Shown: positions 1-9,098, numbered from the stretch's first letter. The stretch: DNA of 64,000 nucleotides from Candidatus Woesearchaeota archaeon (GCA_016928835.1 JAFGJW010000003.1:52533-116532), one strand, 5' to 3'. Program-made: numbers and translations. Notes: generated from the letters alone by a model not told the origin.

Positions 1-8
1 TAGGACGA

Positions 9-1721
9 ATGACTCATGATATTGGACAAGCAATCCAAAGAAGAAGAAGAGAAGGAACAACAACTAATAGGGAATATCAAGAAGGAGGTATTGCTGGGTT
101 GCTTATATATTTTGCAGAATGGATTAGAAACAAGAAAAGGACTCGGAAAAATCAGAAAAAAATGGCTGAATATCTTCATGAAAAATCTGATGAAACAAAT
201 AAGGAACTGTTAAGAATTCTCGGTATAGCAAGGGTAAACCCTGTAGCTAACCTCTATCAAATTGTAGAAGAGGTAGATGATATTTCAAGCATCCTAGTTG
301 TGATAGGCATGAACTTCAGTGCTCCGTATGACCCCAAATATTATGAAGTAGAGGGGGATGACACTCTTTTCCGTTATCCAATAGGAAGCGGACCGACTCA
401 CACTAGTCTAAGGTACCGCAATCTAATTACACTAGTTGATGCCATTGACCGTGGCACTGTTACACTTTCCGATGAAGGTACTGTGCAGATTCCATTTCTT
501 AGAGTTCTTGATGGCCTTGAGAGTATCATCAATGTGAGCAGCGGGAATACTAAACTGCCAAATATCCGTAGTGGACAGAAAAAACAGCCGCAATGTATCA
601 CATATCATCTTCATGGAACCCAAGGGCATTACTCAAGACTCTTGCTCTCAGATTTACTTACCTTCCTAGTGGCAGATTTTTTTAGTGTTACTGGTGATTT
701 TCCTCAAAAGATTGATGATTATTTTGCCAACCAGATTACCTACACTAGACGGCAAAATTTAATGAGGTACATATCACCTGATGGGCATTCAATCAACGCC
801 ACACGGCTAAGAAGAGCTGTAACACTCTCTTATCTTTTATTGAGATTTAGGCCCTACGAAGAAAAAGGTGCATTTGCACTTGACATGCCTAGACAGTTAT
901 TACAAAACTTACGATATCTCTATAACGGGATCCAGGATAGGGATATGTCCAAAATACCTATAAAGAGAAGGCAAGGACTACGTGAGACAGAAGAGCGACT
1001 ACAGCAGTCTGATGCGGACCTTACATCAGATTATGCTGAACGAACTTTATCTGAATTGTACCGAGAGGCTCAAACTGTCTGGGAACGCTTCCATTTCATG
1101 AGGTGCTCTGGATTAGCGTCAATCTTTTCCCCTATCCGCTCAGATAAGTTTGATTTTTATCTCCTTGGCTCAACACCTGCTTCAAAGGACTACCCCGCAC
1201 ATGAAAAAATGTTGCCTTACAATATCTCTTTTGCAATAGGCGGTGAAGGGGCTTGTATGGTTTTTTCGCTCCCGGGCAAAGATAAGAAGAACCGAAATCA
1301 ACAAAATTCTGCACCGTCTCGAAGACTGTCTATTTTGCATATTGAGGAGGATACAAGCCCAGAAAAGCTGAAGCATTTATGCCAGACATATGGGGGCCTA
1401 TTGCTGGTATATGACCCTGGAAGAGGGGGATACTATGCAGTTTCCCCATTTACCAGAACTGAACACTCAGCTGAACCATTTCCGACAACCCTTAGTGATT
1501 ACTTACCCCTTGATGTGCTTGAAGCATGTTTTGATTTGATTTATCTTTCCCGCATTGACAAAAGTATCGATGGTCCATTATTTATTCATGCTCCAGAATA
1601 TGCTTTTCCACAATGCTTATCAGATGAAATGGAAAAATGGACAGTTGATGGTTTAACGCATACAGACCATTTTGTGAATCAGCTTGGCATATCTGACATG
1701 AAGAGAATATCTTATCCTTAA
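9..1721 (+). CDS. Large orphan protein, unknown function
   Basis: I do not recognise this 570-aa protein. It has no signal peptide or clear membrane segment. The N-terminus (about residues 10-55) is very basic (IQRRRREG, RNKKRTRKNQKK), which would suit nucleic-acid or membrane-surface contact. The rest looks like a mixed alpha/beta globular protein with several Cys and His but no motif I can name. It is lower in Lys/Ile and higher in Arg, Pro and Gln than the housekeeping genes nearby, a property shared with the other orphans here. The gene is convergent with the next one, with only 7 nt between the stops. The ATG at 9 has only 8 bases of upstream sequence in the window and the frame is open to the left, so the true start could lie outside. 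Confidence 0.7.
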   Translation: MTHDIGQAIQRRRREGTTTNREYQEGGIAGLLIYFAEWIRNKKRTRKNQKKMAEYLHEKSDETNKELLRILGIARVNPVANLYQIVEEVDDISSILVVIGMNFSAPYDPKYYEVEGDDTLFRYPIGSGPTHTSLRYRNLITLVDAIDRGTVTLSDEGTVQIPFLRVLDGLESIINVSSGNTKLPNIRSGQKKQPQCITYHLHGTQGHYSRLLLSDLLTFLVADFFSVTGDFPQKIDDYFANQITYTRRQNLMRYISPDGHSINATRLRRAVTLSYLLLRFRPYEEKGAFALDMPRQLLQNLRYLYNGIQDRDMSKIPIKRRQGLRETEERLQQSDADLTSDYAERTLSELYREAQTVWERFHFMRCSGLASIFSPIRSDKFDFYLLGSTPASKDYPAHEKMLPYNISFAIGGEGACMVFSLPGKDKKNRNQQNSAPSRRLSILHIEEDTSPEKLKHLCQTYGGLLLVYDPGRGGYYAVSPFTRTEHSAEPFPTTLSDYLPLDVLEACFDLIYLSRIDKSIDGPLFIHAPEYAFPQCLSDEMEKWTVDGLTHTDHFVNQLGISDMKRISYP

Positions 1722-1728
1722 AGAAGAA

Positions 1729-3483
1729 CTAATGAACATGTCTATTAACAAATCTTTGTAGCAAATTTTGAGGATTTCCAGGGGTTGGTTGTATGCCATA
1801 ATTTTGAGGAGTATCTTTTGGTACCCTAATTTCTCTTTGATTGGTCAAGAGCGTCCCAAGTACTAGACCATAAATATCCAAACAATCTGCTTCAGCTAGT
1901 GCGCCCTCTGCACTATTCCTAATAGCATTGCCAAAAGAATATGCAGCGCGTTGGCGCCATTCAGCTAGTACACTTGGTTCAAGTAAAATTTCTTCATTTA
2001 GTCCAATCGAACAAGCACCGAGAGCAGTTAATGTATCTAAACAGTCAGAACAGGTAATTACACCTTGCTCAGCAATATATTTTATGGTTTGGTAAATCTT
2101 TTGAAAAGTGTTTGCTCCAGTATGCATTCCGTAAGGGTGGGGAATTGTATTTAAGGCATCAGACCGCACATTATTACTTCGATCACAACCATCTGGTAAA
2201 TGAAATTTTCCTGACCCACCATTATGTCGAGCAAGCGGCGATAGAGGGAGTGGCAGTTGACCCCGTTCATAAGTCTCTTTGATTTTTAATACTACTTTTG
2301 TAAGCTGTTGCAACAGTACCATTTCTTTTTCCCTGCTCTGACCGTCAATATAAGGTACAGTAGCAGGACTAGTCCTACTCCTGCTTATCTCGATTACAGG
2401 TGGAGGGTCAAAAGGTTGAGGGTATAACCCAGTAAAATATGGGAAAATGTTCGTTTTTCCACCTTCCTTTATTCCAAGTATAGCTGGGAATTGTCCTTGT
2501 ACAACATAGATATCTCCTGGTGTAACATGCCTGGTCATTAGGAAAGCTGTTCCGCTGCTGGTCCTAATTACTTCGATTGGACTTTCGAGCAGTGCCTCAG
2601 ATGGAGTCATCCCTTTGAATTTTGATGGTTTTGACTCGCTTTGTGCTAGCAGTTCCTCATATAGAAATTCCTCATAGGGTGTTAATTCTCTTTCCCTTAG
2701 TTTTTCTACTAAGTTGGAATATACACTATTGTGACTATAACCTTCACCAAATATAAATTCACCGATTGACATCTGCTGGCGGACTGTATTTGGAGTGGGA
2801 CTACTTTTAGTTCCATCAACTGTAAATGTGGAATCATAGATGACTATTCTAAATCTCCAGGGGAGCTTCCGGATATATTCGGCTGCTGTTAATAAATCAT
2901 CTGGATTAATGTCAAATGCTTGAAAACTCCTTGTTCTTTCTTTCGCTGCTGCAGGGCTTGCTGCAGTTTGCTGTCTCTGTATTTTTATTTGTGACAACTT
3001 TTCAGGCAATTGCATTGGACTGCAATACTGAATATTTCCTCTGTATTCACCACTCTCAAATAATACTGTTCTCAGAGGAGAATCCCATAAATCAGGGTTA
3101 GGAGAATCAAGGCATTCTGGGTCCTCAGTTACAAAAATTGCAGGCAAAGAATGGTCTGTTAAGAGAGACTCAAGTCCCTTAGGATTTGATACAATAATAT
3201 TTTCTCTTGATGCCTCTACAGGAACAACAACTACGTCTGGCATTCGCCCTAAGTATCTATCAGTATATCCTGGCATTACTAAACAGATAATGTCACTATA
3301 CTCCCTTGGAACATCTGCAGCCATTAACCCGTAAGTAAATAAATCAAGATTGGAAACAGTCCATCTATCAGTATCTGGGCCATCTAATTGGACAAGGATT
3401 CTAAGATATTTTAAATTCCTATTTAGTGAGATTCTTTCTTCTGTAACGGTTAGTGGTCTTGTGTAGCTAACTTCAAGTGACAT
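1729..3483 (-). CDS. Large orphan protein upstream-coupled to an AAA+ ATPase gene
   Basis: This 584-aa soluble protein is not one I recognise. Visible features are a Pro-rich stretch near residues 365-390 (YPQPFDPPPV), a cluster of Cys in the C-terminal third (ITCSDCLDTLTALGAC) and an N-terminal part that reads like alternating strands and helices. There is no signal peptide or membrane span. It follows the AAA+ gene on the same strand after a 3-nt gap and so is very probably co-transcribed with it and with the membrane protein before that. Composition is poor in Lys and rich in Pro, Ser and Thr relative to core genes. Function is not inferred beyond possible partnership with the ATPase. Confidence 0.72.
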   Translation of the reverse strand: MSLEVSYTRPLTVTEERISLNRNLKYLRILVQLDGPDTDRWTVSNLDLFTYGLMAADVPREYSDIICLVMPGYTDRYLGRMPDVVVVPVEASRENIIVSNPKGLESLLTDHSLPAIFVTEDPECLDSPNPDLWDSPLRTVLFESGEYRGNIQYCSPMQLPEKLSQIKIQRQQTAASPAAAKERTRSFQAFDINPDDLLTAAEYIRKLPWRFRIVIYDSTFTVDGTKSSPTPNTVRQQMSIGEFIFGEGYSHNSVYSNLVEKLRERELTPYEEFLYEELLAQSESKPSKFKGMTPSEALLESPIEVIRTSSGTAFLMTRHVTPGDIYVVQGQFPAILGIKEGGKTNIFPYFTGLYPQPFDPPPVIEISRSRTSPATVPYIDGQSREKEMVLLQQLTKVVLKIKETYERGQLPLPLSPLARHNGGSGKFHLPDGCDRSNNVRSDALNTIPHPYGMHTGANTFQKIYQTIKYIAEQGVITCSDCLDTLTALGACSIGLNEEILLEPSVLAEWRQRAAYSFGNAIRNSAEGALAEADCLDIYGLVLGTLLTNQREIRVPKDTPQNYGIQPTPGNPQNLLQRFVNRHVH

Positions 3484-3486
3484 CTT

Positions 3487-4596
3487 TTACTCCGATAGCC
3501 CCCTGTACTGTTCTATGAATTCAGCTTGGTTTTCAGGTACTAGATATTCATGATTATGCGTGGCAAGAAATCCTTGCCCGACAAGTCTTGTCAAAGTTGT
3601 TCTTACCCCACTTTCATCTAAACTGGTCATGGCTAGAATTTGTGTAACTCTATATGTCTCACCCGGATGGTCTGCAAAAAATCTTAACAATAACTCTTCA
3701 TATATTGCTCTTTGAAGCGGAAAACCCGAGTCTGCTAAAAGTCGTGGTAATTCTTGTGAACTGATTGTGGTATTCCGTATGTTGTGACCAACACAGTACC
3801 CTCCAAAGTGCTCAAAAAATCCCAATAATTGTCTCATATTTGCACCTGCTCGTACTGCGAGATATAATTGTGCAGCTTCTGTAAAGTCAACACCTAATTG
3901 TCTTAACATTTCTGTTTGAGGTACAGTCTCATCATGCAGTTTTAATCTTATTACACTGCTTGCCTCTTCTGGTTTTAAAGCTTTAAGTGTAATAGAGGGG
4001 TTAAATCTCTGCTCTATTAAATCTTTGCTAACCCCTTTTTCACCTCTATTTGTAGCTATTCCTAGTGCAGCGTGGGAGAGTGGTGCTTGATAAATTGTCT
4101 CGTATGTTGTATCAGCTCCTATTAAAACTGGAACACTCAACATATGAGGGTCAAGTGGCTGGCGTAAATCTCCTTGATCTTTTAAAGGTACTAAATCAAA
4201 TTCATCAAATGCCAAAAAAGAGGCCCAAGCCGCCTTAGCTGCAAGAGCCAACCATTGCTCTAGGGTGTGCATATTTCCATATAATATATGGCCTTCTGCA
4301 GGAATTCCGTATTCTCGAGCTGCTCCAGGGATAATAAGAGCAGCTAAATGTAGAAGAGTAGTTTTACTGGTGCCTGGTCCTCCAAAAAAAGCTACCCGAT
4401 TGAATCTCATTGCCTCCATTAGTTCCTGCCTTGCTCTTGGATCTTCTTGTTCTAATATTGCTCTAACAGCATTGGCTATACTTACAATGTAATTTACTGC
4501 TTTTGTTTGTCCAATAATGTCCTCAGGTCTAGTTGCGTAGCCCTTACCATCATGGATTTGAGTTATTCGACACATTCTTTCAAGATCAACTGCCAT
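3487..4596 (-). CDS. AAA+ ATPase with C-terminal winged helix
   Basis: This is an ATP-driven remodeller or loader of unknown target. Visible motifs are DIIGQTKAV (a Box VII/RuvB-like lead-in), Walker A GGPGTSKTT, Walker B FLAFDEFD, a sensor-1 segment ALGIATNRG and an RFNPS arginine region. The last ~70 residues read as a winged helix (RVTQILAMTSLDESGVRTTLTRLV). The track ORF starts at 4674, well inside the upstream gene. I prefer ATG at 4596 because AGAGG lies just before it and it overlaps the upstream stop by 11 nt, typical of translational coupling. The fold resembles RuvB, MoxR or Cdc6 types, but I cannot assign it to one. It sits between an orphan membrane protein and an orphan large protein. 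Confidence 0.8.
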   Translation of the reverse strand: MAVDLERMCRITQIHDGKGYATRPEDIIGQTKAVNYIVSIANAVRAILEQEDPRARQELMEAMRFNRVAFFGGPGTSKTTLLHLAALIIPGAAREYGIPAEGHILYGNMHTLEQWLALAAKAAWASFLAFDEFDLVPLKDQGDLRQPLDPHMLSVPVLIGADTTYETIYQAPLSHAALGIATNRGEKGVSKDLIEQRFNPSITLKALKPEEASSVIRLKLHDETVPQTEMLRQLGVDFTEAAQLYLAVRAGANMRQLLGFFEHFGGYCVGHNIRNTTISSQELPRLLADSGFPLQRAIYEELLLRFFADHPGETYRVTQILAMTSLDESGVRTTLTRLVGQGFLATHNHEYLVPENQAEFIEQYRGLSE

Positions 4597-5212
4597 TTTT
4601 TCCTCTATGTTTTCTTTGTTCAACTTTGTCAAGGAAATATGTGCCGCCAACTGCTCCAGCGAAACATAGCCCATATGCTACCAAGGATTCTCCAACTGAC
4701 TTAAAATGAGGTGCCATTGCCCATAAAGTGAGCATACTTATACCTACACCAATAACGTATGTTCCATACGCACACGCTTTTTCATACCACCTTCTTGCAT
4801 TTTGAAGCATTTTACTTCCAATATATCCTGCTATAAAAGCAGGTAACCCTAAAACAGTACCTTTCCAACCATAGTCTATTGCAGGTCCTAATAGATTGTA
4901 TACTGTGCTTCCTGGTCCTGCAGCAATTTTTAAAATAATCCCTGCTACAGGTGAAGCAAGATATATGCCTATGATGGCTTTCCCTGCCACATCCCATACT
5001 TTGTTTACTTTGTCTGATAAAGATATTGGCTGGTTTTTTGAATGCGAAGAATCTGGTGAGTAAGGTTCAGGTCTAGTATATTGGTCACCAGGTTCTTGTG
5101 GTTTAATATATGTTATTTTAATATTCTTGCTCCCTAAAATACCTGTTATCTCCTCTTCCAGCTGAGGCAATACCCCTCGCTCACCCGGTTCTGCTATTTC
5201 TTCGAGTTCCAT
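4586..5212 (-). CDS. Glycine-rich multi-span membrane protein, first gene of orphan operon
   Basis: The 208-aa protein has an acidic, Pro-rich cytoplasmic-looking N-terminal ~70 residues. Four to five Gly/Ala-rich hydrophobic segments follow (for example AIIGIYLASPVAGIILKIAA and VLGLPAFIAGYIGS), then a basic tail (KVEQRKHRGKNGS). It overlaps the AAA+ start by 11 nt and is the first gene of the three-gene minus-strand run. In style it resembles the membrane protein at 27423-28199, which closes the second orphan cluster: both are Gly-rich with short spans. I cannot show homology by eye. A role as membrane anchor for the ATPase is inference only. Confidence 0.75.
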   Translation of the reverse strand: MELEEIAEPGERGVLPQLEEEITGILGSKNIKITYIKPQEPGDQYTRPEPYSPDSSHSKNQPISLSDKVNKVWDVAGKAIIGIYLASPVAGIILKIAAGPGSTVYNLLGPAIDYGWKGTVLGLPAFIAGYIGSKMLQNARRWYEKACAYGTYVIGVGISMLTLWAMAPHFKSVGESLVAYGLCFAGAVGGTYFLDKVEQRKHRGKNGS

Positions 5213-5308
5213 CCAGATAAGAAGTCTACATCTTATTTTTAAATATTTCTATTTTTTTGTTATTTTCAGGTAGTTATTTTGTAGAATAAGGAAAAACATC
5301 AGTATAAC

Positions 5309-6286
5309 TCATCTCCACTTCACATCAACATCATCAGTCCTTTCATATGGCCTGATATCTATATCTTTTGTTCTTACTCCTGCTTTATACATTAAAAGGC
5401 CGAGCCAGCCAATCATTGCAGCATTATCCACTAAAAATTGGTTTTCAGGGATAAAGCATTTTGCATCCCTGTCCTTGCACATTATCTTCGCCATTTCCTG
5501 TAAACGTTTATTGCAGGCAACCCCTCCTCCCAAAAGAAGCTCATTTTTTTCGCAATGGGCCATCGCCCTCTCGCTTACCTCTATGAGCATGGCAAATACA
5601 GTTTCTTGTATAGAATAAGCCAAATCTGTTAATTTATGCTTCCCAGAATTGTACTTCTGCTTTACATTTGTCAATATCCCTCCGAAATTAACATCCATCC
5701 CCTTTACACAATAAGGCAATTCAATATACTCTTTGCCTTTTTTAGCCAATTTTTCAATCTCTGGCCCTCCTGGAAAGCCGATGCCAATAAAACGGGCAAA
5801 ACTGTCTAAAAAATTACCTATCCCCATGTCAAGAGTCTCTCCAAAAATCCTGTATTTGCCGCCGTCATAAGCAATGACTTGTGTATTTGCTCCTGAAACA
5901 TACAATAGTGCAGGGTCTTTGCAACTAGGAAACAACATTCTGCCAATTTCAAGATGAGCTATGCAATGGTTGACACCAATAATTGGAACATTAAGATCAT
6001 CAGCAATTTCTTCTGCAAAATCCCTGCCAACAATTAAAGCAGGAGCTAAACCGGGACCTTGCGAAAAAGAAACCAACTCGATATCATGTAATTTAATATT
6101 AGCCTTTTCCAGTGCCTTTTTCAACACATTATCCTTAATTTTATTATGGTGCTCTGCAACTTTAACAGGGATCATACCGCCTTTTTCAGTCGTGAAGACG
6201 GATTTCTCATTGGAAAGAACTGTTTTATTATCTAGAATAGCTACAGAGAAGGTATGTGCTGTGCTCTCTATTCCTAAAACAATCAT
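5309..6286 (-). CDS. kae1: Kae1/TsaD, tRNA threonylcarbamoyladenosine synthase subunit
   Basis: Catalytic subunit of the KEOPS complex, which transfers the threonylcarbamoyl group to A37 of ANN-decoding tRNAs in the cytoplasm. The start MIVLGIESTAHTFSVAILD is the ASKHA-fold phosphate-1 signature. The metal-binding histidines lie in NHCIAHLEIGR, and the glycine-rich segments SGANTQVIAY and LLGGGVACNKRL are typical. At 325 aa it has the normal length of stand-alone archaeal Kae1; the Bud32 kinase is not fused. A short AT-rich gap separates it from the orphan operon, which has its own leader. Confidence 0.95.
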   Translation of the reverse strand: MIVLGIESTAHTFSVAILDNKTVLSNEKSVFTTEKGGMIPVKVAEHHNKIKDNVLKKALEKANIKLHDIELVSFSQGPGLAPALIVGRDFAEEIADDLNVPIIGVNHCIAHLEIGRMLFPSCKDPALLYVSGANTQVIAYDGGKYRIFGETLDMGIGNFLDSFARFIGIGFPGGPEIEKLAKKGKEYIELPYCVKGMDVNFGGILTNVKQKYNSGKHKLTDLAYSIQETVFAMLIEVSERAMAHCEKNELLLGGGVACNKRLQEMAKIMCKDRDAKCFIPENQFLVDNAAMIGWLGLLMYKAGVRTKDIDIRPYERTDDVDVKWR

Positions 6287-6339
6287 AAGAATAAAGAAAT
6301 GATAAAAATATTATAAATTATTTCTTTTCATATCTTTTA

Positions 6340-7101
6340 CTAACTGCAAACAGGCACACTGCTCTCCTCTATGTTGTCTTCAGTGCATGGAATGAAGCTT
6401 GATGTCGCTTCGTCAAAAACAATAGGGTATATTGAAATGTATTCTATTGTGCCAATGTCTTGCTCAAATTCGAAATTCAGAATCCCTGATTCATATTTAC
6501 CCAGTTTATACTCAGTTTGACTGCTGAATGTGTTACTCTCATTATCGATGGCTGTCGCTCCGAACATGCTTATCTCTTCCAAACCCAGGTTTGTAATACC
6601 TAAGGTAAGTGTGTTTAACGCTGTATTGTAGCACAATGGTTTTGATTCATCAATCCTTATATCCAGCAAAGCTCCTCTGCATACATATCCTTTTGTAGCT
6701 TCCTCGACTCCTTGTTGTTGCTCATTCACAAATTCGCGGCCACGACTTAGGACAATTATGCCTAATATAGTAGAAAAAACAAGCATCAACATCATAAGTG
6801 AACTGATTATAACCCCTGCAATGGCAAATCTTATGCCTCTTTGAGCAGGGTTTTTCTTTAGCTTAACCAGTGCAATAATGCTTAAAATCAGACCTATTAG
6901 GGGCAATATTATTGAAAAAATGAAGGCGACTATGGCTAATACAGACAAACTTTTTTTTGAATCTTTGGCTAGAAACTCGTACGTATCTCTTATGTCCTGC
7001 TTAGCCCAGCCGGAGTTTATTAGCTTGGTATTAATTTCGTCAAAGCTTTTATTGGCTTTGATAGAATTTTGTATATGCTCCTTAAGCTCATCCTTTATCA
7101 T
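6340..7101 (-). CDS. DUF4190-like two-span membrane protein with extracytoplasmic tail
   Basis: The 253-aa protein begins with an amphipathic N-terminal helix region of about 45 residues (KLINSGWAKQDIRDTYEFL). Two hydrophobic spans follow (IVAFIFSIILPLIGLILSII and GVIISSLMMLMLVFSTILGI) separated by the short basic turn LKKNPAQRG, the arrangement of DUF4190-type proteins. A third domain of about 110 residues probably lies outside the membrane and carries four Cys (VCRGALLD, KPLCYNT, IPCTED, VPVCS). That domain resembles the extracellular part of archaeal pilin-like proteins such as the one at 50024. Function unknown. Confidence 0.7.
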   Translation of the reverse strand: MIKDELKEHIQNSIKANKSFDEINTKLINSGWAKQDIRDTYEFLAKDSKKSLSVLAIVAFIFSIILPLIGLILSIIALVKLKKNPAQRGIRFAIAGVIISSLMMLMLVFSTILGIIVLSRGREFVNEQQQGVEEATKGYVCRGALLDIRIDESKPLCYNTALNTLTLGITNLGLEEISMFGATAIDNESNTFSSQTEYKLGKYESGILNFEFEQDIGTIEYISIYPIVFDEATSSFIPCTEDNIEESSVPVCS

Positions 7102-7122
7102 AAAATAAAAAAAGAGGAAGCC

Positions 7123-7791
7123 CTATTTATTCTTTTCTTCTTCCTTTTTATGCTCTGCCTTCTTGGGTTCCTTTTTCTCTTCTTTTGTTTCCGTTTTTTC
7201 TTTCTTTTCCGCTGCCTTTTCTTGTTTTGGCTTTTCGGCAGGCTTTGTTTCTTCTTTCTTTTCTTGTTTGTCGTGTTTCTTATCTTCTTTTGGTTCTTCT
7301 TTTTTCTCTGCTTTCTTCTCTTCCTTATGCTCGTGTTCTTTCTTTTCTTCTTTTACTTCTGCCTTCTTCTCTTCCTTTGGCTGTGTTTTTTCAGCAGGCT
7401 TTTCTTCTGCTGCCTCTGCTTTTTCCTCTCCCAATGGTTTTTTACCGTACTTCAACACTTTCAAGCAGACTTGCGTAATATTCTCATGGATAGTATTGCC
7501 GCAGACTGTCTTCCTCTTGCGGACACCAGCCTTAACCTTTTTAAGCCCCACGCCCTTGACAAGCAATATCTTTTTCCTGACAGGCCCGTCTATATCTCTC
7601 CTCATCGGGAAACCGCAGTAATCTGCTCCGCCAGTAATCTCAAACTCATAGCCATGCATATCAAATGAATCTCCTTTTATCTTGTCCCCAATCTTTTTTC
7701 TTAAAAACTCTCCTGCGTTATCTTCCTGCACAACCTTTTGATAACATTTTCCTGTTTTGGGATCTCCTATCACTAATTTAAATTCGACCAT
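7123..7791 (-). CDS. rps6e: Ribosomal protein S6e with long Lys/Glu tail
   Basis: Small-subunit ribosomal protein. The first ~120 residues match S6e in pattern (FKLVIGDPKTGKCYQKVV, then GYEFEITGGADYCGFPMRRD and RKRKTVCGNTI). Archaeal S6e usually ends near 125-130 residues. This one continues for about 90 residues of nearly pure Lys/Glu repeats (KEEKKEHEHKEEKKAEKKEE) that should be disordered. The extension produces several long spurious ORFs on the opposite strand. Charged tails also occur on S3Ae in this window, so they may be a habit of this lineage. Confidence 0.95.
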   Translation of the reverse strand: MVEFKLVIGDPKTGKCYQKVVQEDNAGEFLRKKIGDKIKGDSFDMHGYEFEITGGADYCGFPMRRDIDGPVRKKILLVKGVGLKKVKAGVRKRKTVCGNTIHENITQVCLKVLKYGKKPLGEEKAEAAEEKPAEKTQPKEEKKAEVKEEKKEHEHKEEKKAEKKEEPKEDKKHDKQEKKEETKPAEKPKQEKAAEKKEKTETKEEKKEPKKAEHKKEEEKNK

Positions 7792-7963
7792 CTCTCATTC
7801 ACCTTTAATCTTAGTACTTATAGAAGCGGTTTAATCTCTTTTAAGAGAAACCCGAGGTCTTCCATAAGCCTCAGCAAATGTTGTAAAAAAGCAGTTATTT
7901 AAAAAGTTTGGCTTTTTATTTGTCTTACTTGATAAAATCTTTTTTAAAATTTAATAATTCAGA

Positions 7964-8032
7964 AAGGGGAGCGCCCCTTTCTATCCCCACAGAAGCAGTT
8001 AGGGGTAGAAGCGGACAGAGTCCCCTTCTGAC
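7964..8032. repeat. GC-rich palindromic intergenic element, copy 1
   Basis: In an AT-rich spacer between rps6e and tRNA-Val there is a perfect 8-bp hairpin GAAAGGGG-AGCG-CCCCTTTC preceded by ATTCA. It is followed by further G/C runs (TATCCCC, TTAGGGG, GTCCCCTTCTGACTC). A related element starting ATTCAGAAGGGG lies at 36885 and a shorter one at 40734. They look like a dispersed non-coding repeat family rather than terminators, since no T-run follows the first stem. The rest of the 7792-8070 spacer shows nothing else that I can support. Confidence 0.5.
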
Positions 8033-8070
8033 TCTTTTCGATTTTTAATTATTTGATTTTTTTCACAATA

Positions 8071-8078
8071 TTTATAAA
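8071..8078 (+). promoter_or_regulatory. TATA box of tRNA-Val(GAC)
   Basis: TTTATAAA lies 26-33 nt upstream of the mature 5' end of the tRNA, the spacing expected for an archaeal TATA box driving a tRNA transcript that starts close to the gene. Confidence 0.6.
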
Positions 8079-8103
8079 CTATTCTTAATTTTTCACAAGG
8101 TGA

Positions 8104-8259
8104 GGGCTCGTGGTCTAGTGACTCCGTTAGGAGCTAGAAGCTATGATATCGCCTCGACAAGCATAAGCGCGAAGCGGCGGAGGTCCCCGGTTCGAGAGAG
8201 AATTCAGAGATTTCTAAATCCCTAGAGCCTCTGGTTCTCAGGAAGTCCGGGCGGGCCCA
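8104..8259 (+). tRNA. tRNA-Val(GAC) with three insertions (D-loop, anticodon loop, T-loop)
   Basis: Acceptor GGGCTCG pairs with CGGGCCC and the discriminator is A. The gene is 156 nt long. Removing 8121-8139, 8160-8174 and 8196-8244 leaves a normal tRNA. The D-loop insert is 19 nt and leaves TAGTGGCTATGAT. The 15-nt insert follows position 37. The 49-nt T-loop insert follows TTCGA and leaves GT before CCGGG. The anticodon stem TCGCC/GGCGG gives the loop TCGACAC, so GAC is read as Val; position 33 is then C rather than the near-universal U. Exact splice sites were set by restoring canonical loops, not by a verified bulge-helix-bulge fold. Discriminator, D-arm and acceptor agree with the second Val gene at 9099. 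Confidence 0.85.
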
Positions 8260-8315
8260 TATTTCTTAATTCCGATATATTTATATACAGGTATACTATT
8301 TTATAATACTATTCA

Positions 8316-9065
8316 ATGCTCGCCGCAAACTCGACAAACCATATATTTAATATTCTCTTTGATAGTGATGAGATTACCTGGCAAAGCATAATATTTGACC
8401 TTGTAAGAACAGAGCAGATGGATCCGTGGAATGTTGACATTTCTTTGATTTCAAAAAAGTTTCTTGATAAGGTTAAGAAGTTCAAGGAGATGGATCTAAG
8501 GATATCTGGCAAAGTAATCCTCGCAAGTGCAATTCTCCTCAGAATAAAGTCCAATAAATTGATCGAAGAGGATATTAATGAGCTTGATGCTCTCATTGCC
8601 AGCACTGAGGAAGTCAATGAGCAGGAGTTCTATGATGAATTACTACAATATGAGTCAAATGGTGCGCTCTTAATAGATGATAAGCCAAAGTTGTATCCAA
8701 GAACACCGCAGCCTCGAAAAAGAAAAGTCAGTGTTTTTGATTTGGTCAATGCACTTGAAAAAGCGCTGGAAGTGCAGAACAGGAGGCAGAGGTATGTTAC
8801 AGAGGCCCCTGAAGTTCGTATACCGGAAAAGTCAAGGGATATTTCGCTTGTCATAAAAGATGTCCATAATAGGATAACCACTTTTTTCAAAACGAAAAAG
8901 AGGCTAACATTCCAGTTGTTATTACCTTCACAATCAAAGGAAGACAAAGTCTATACTTTTATTCCTTTGCTTCACCTGGATCATCAGAGATTAGTTGATT
9001 TATTGCAGAAAAAGCATTTAGGTGAGATCGAGATTAAGCTACTGAAAAAAGCCACACTTAGTTAA
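8316..9065 (+). CDS. scpA: ScpA, segregation and condensation protein
   Basis: Kleisin subunit that bridges SMC heads in chromosome condensation. The N-terminal core FDLVRTEQMDPWNVDISLIS, then the helix RISGKVILASAILLRIKSNKL, is the conserved ScpA signature. The C-terminal ~80 residues (FFKTKKRLTFQLLLPSQSK onward) form the winged-helix end that contacts the SMC head. The length of 249 aa is normal. It lies alone between two tRNA-Val genes. The ATG at 8316 is preceded by a TATA-like TTTATATAC about 30 nt upstream, so a short or absent leader is likely. Confidence 0.9.
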   Translation: MLAANSTNHIFNILFDSDEITWQSIIFDLVRTEQMDPWNVDISLISKKFLDKVKKFKEMDLRISGKVILASAILLRIKSNKLIEEDINELDALIASTEEVNEQEFYDELLQYESNGALLIDDKPKLYPRTPQPRKRKVSVFDLVNALEKALEVQNRRQRYVTEAPEVRIPEKSRDISLVIKDVHNRITTFFKTKKRLTFQLLLPSQSKEDKVYTFIPLLHLDHQRLVDLLQKKHLGEIEIKLLKKATLS

Positions 9066-9098
9066 ATTAATAAATCATATTTTCTTTCTCAGCATAAT

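Noticed and set aside
4597-4674. Longer start of the AAA+ ATPase
   Set aside because: It lies inside the upstream gene; the ATG at 4596 has a Shine-Dalgarno and the normal coupling overlap.
7069-7668. Phe/Leu-rich ORFs on the plus strand (three frames)
   Set aside because: Shadows of the Lys/Glu repeat tail of S6e.
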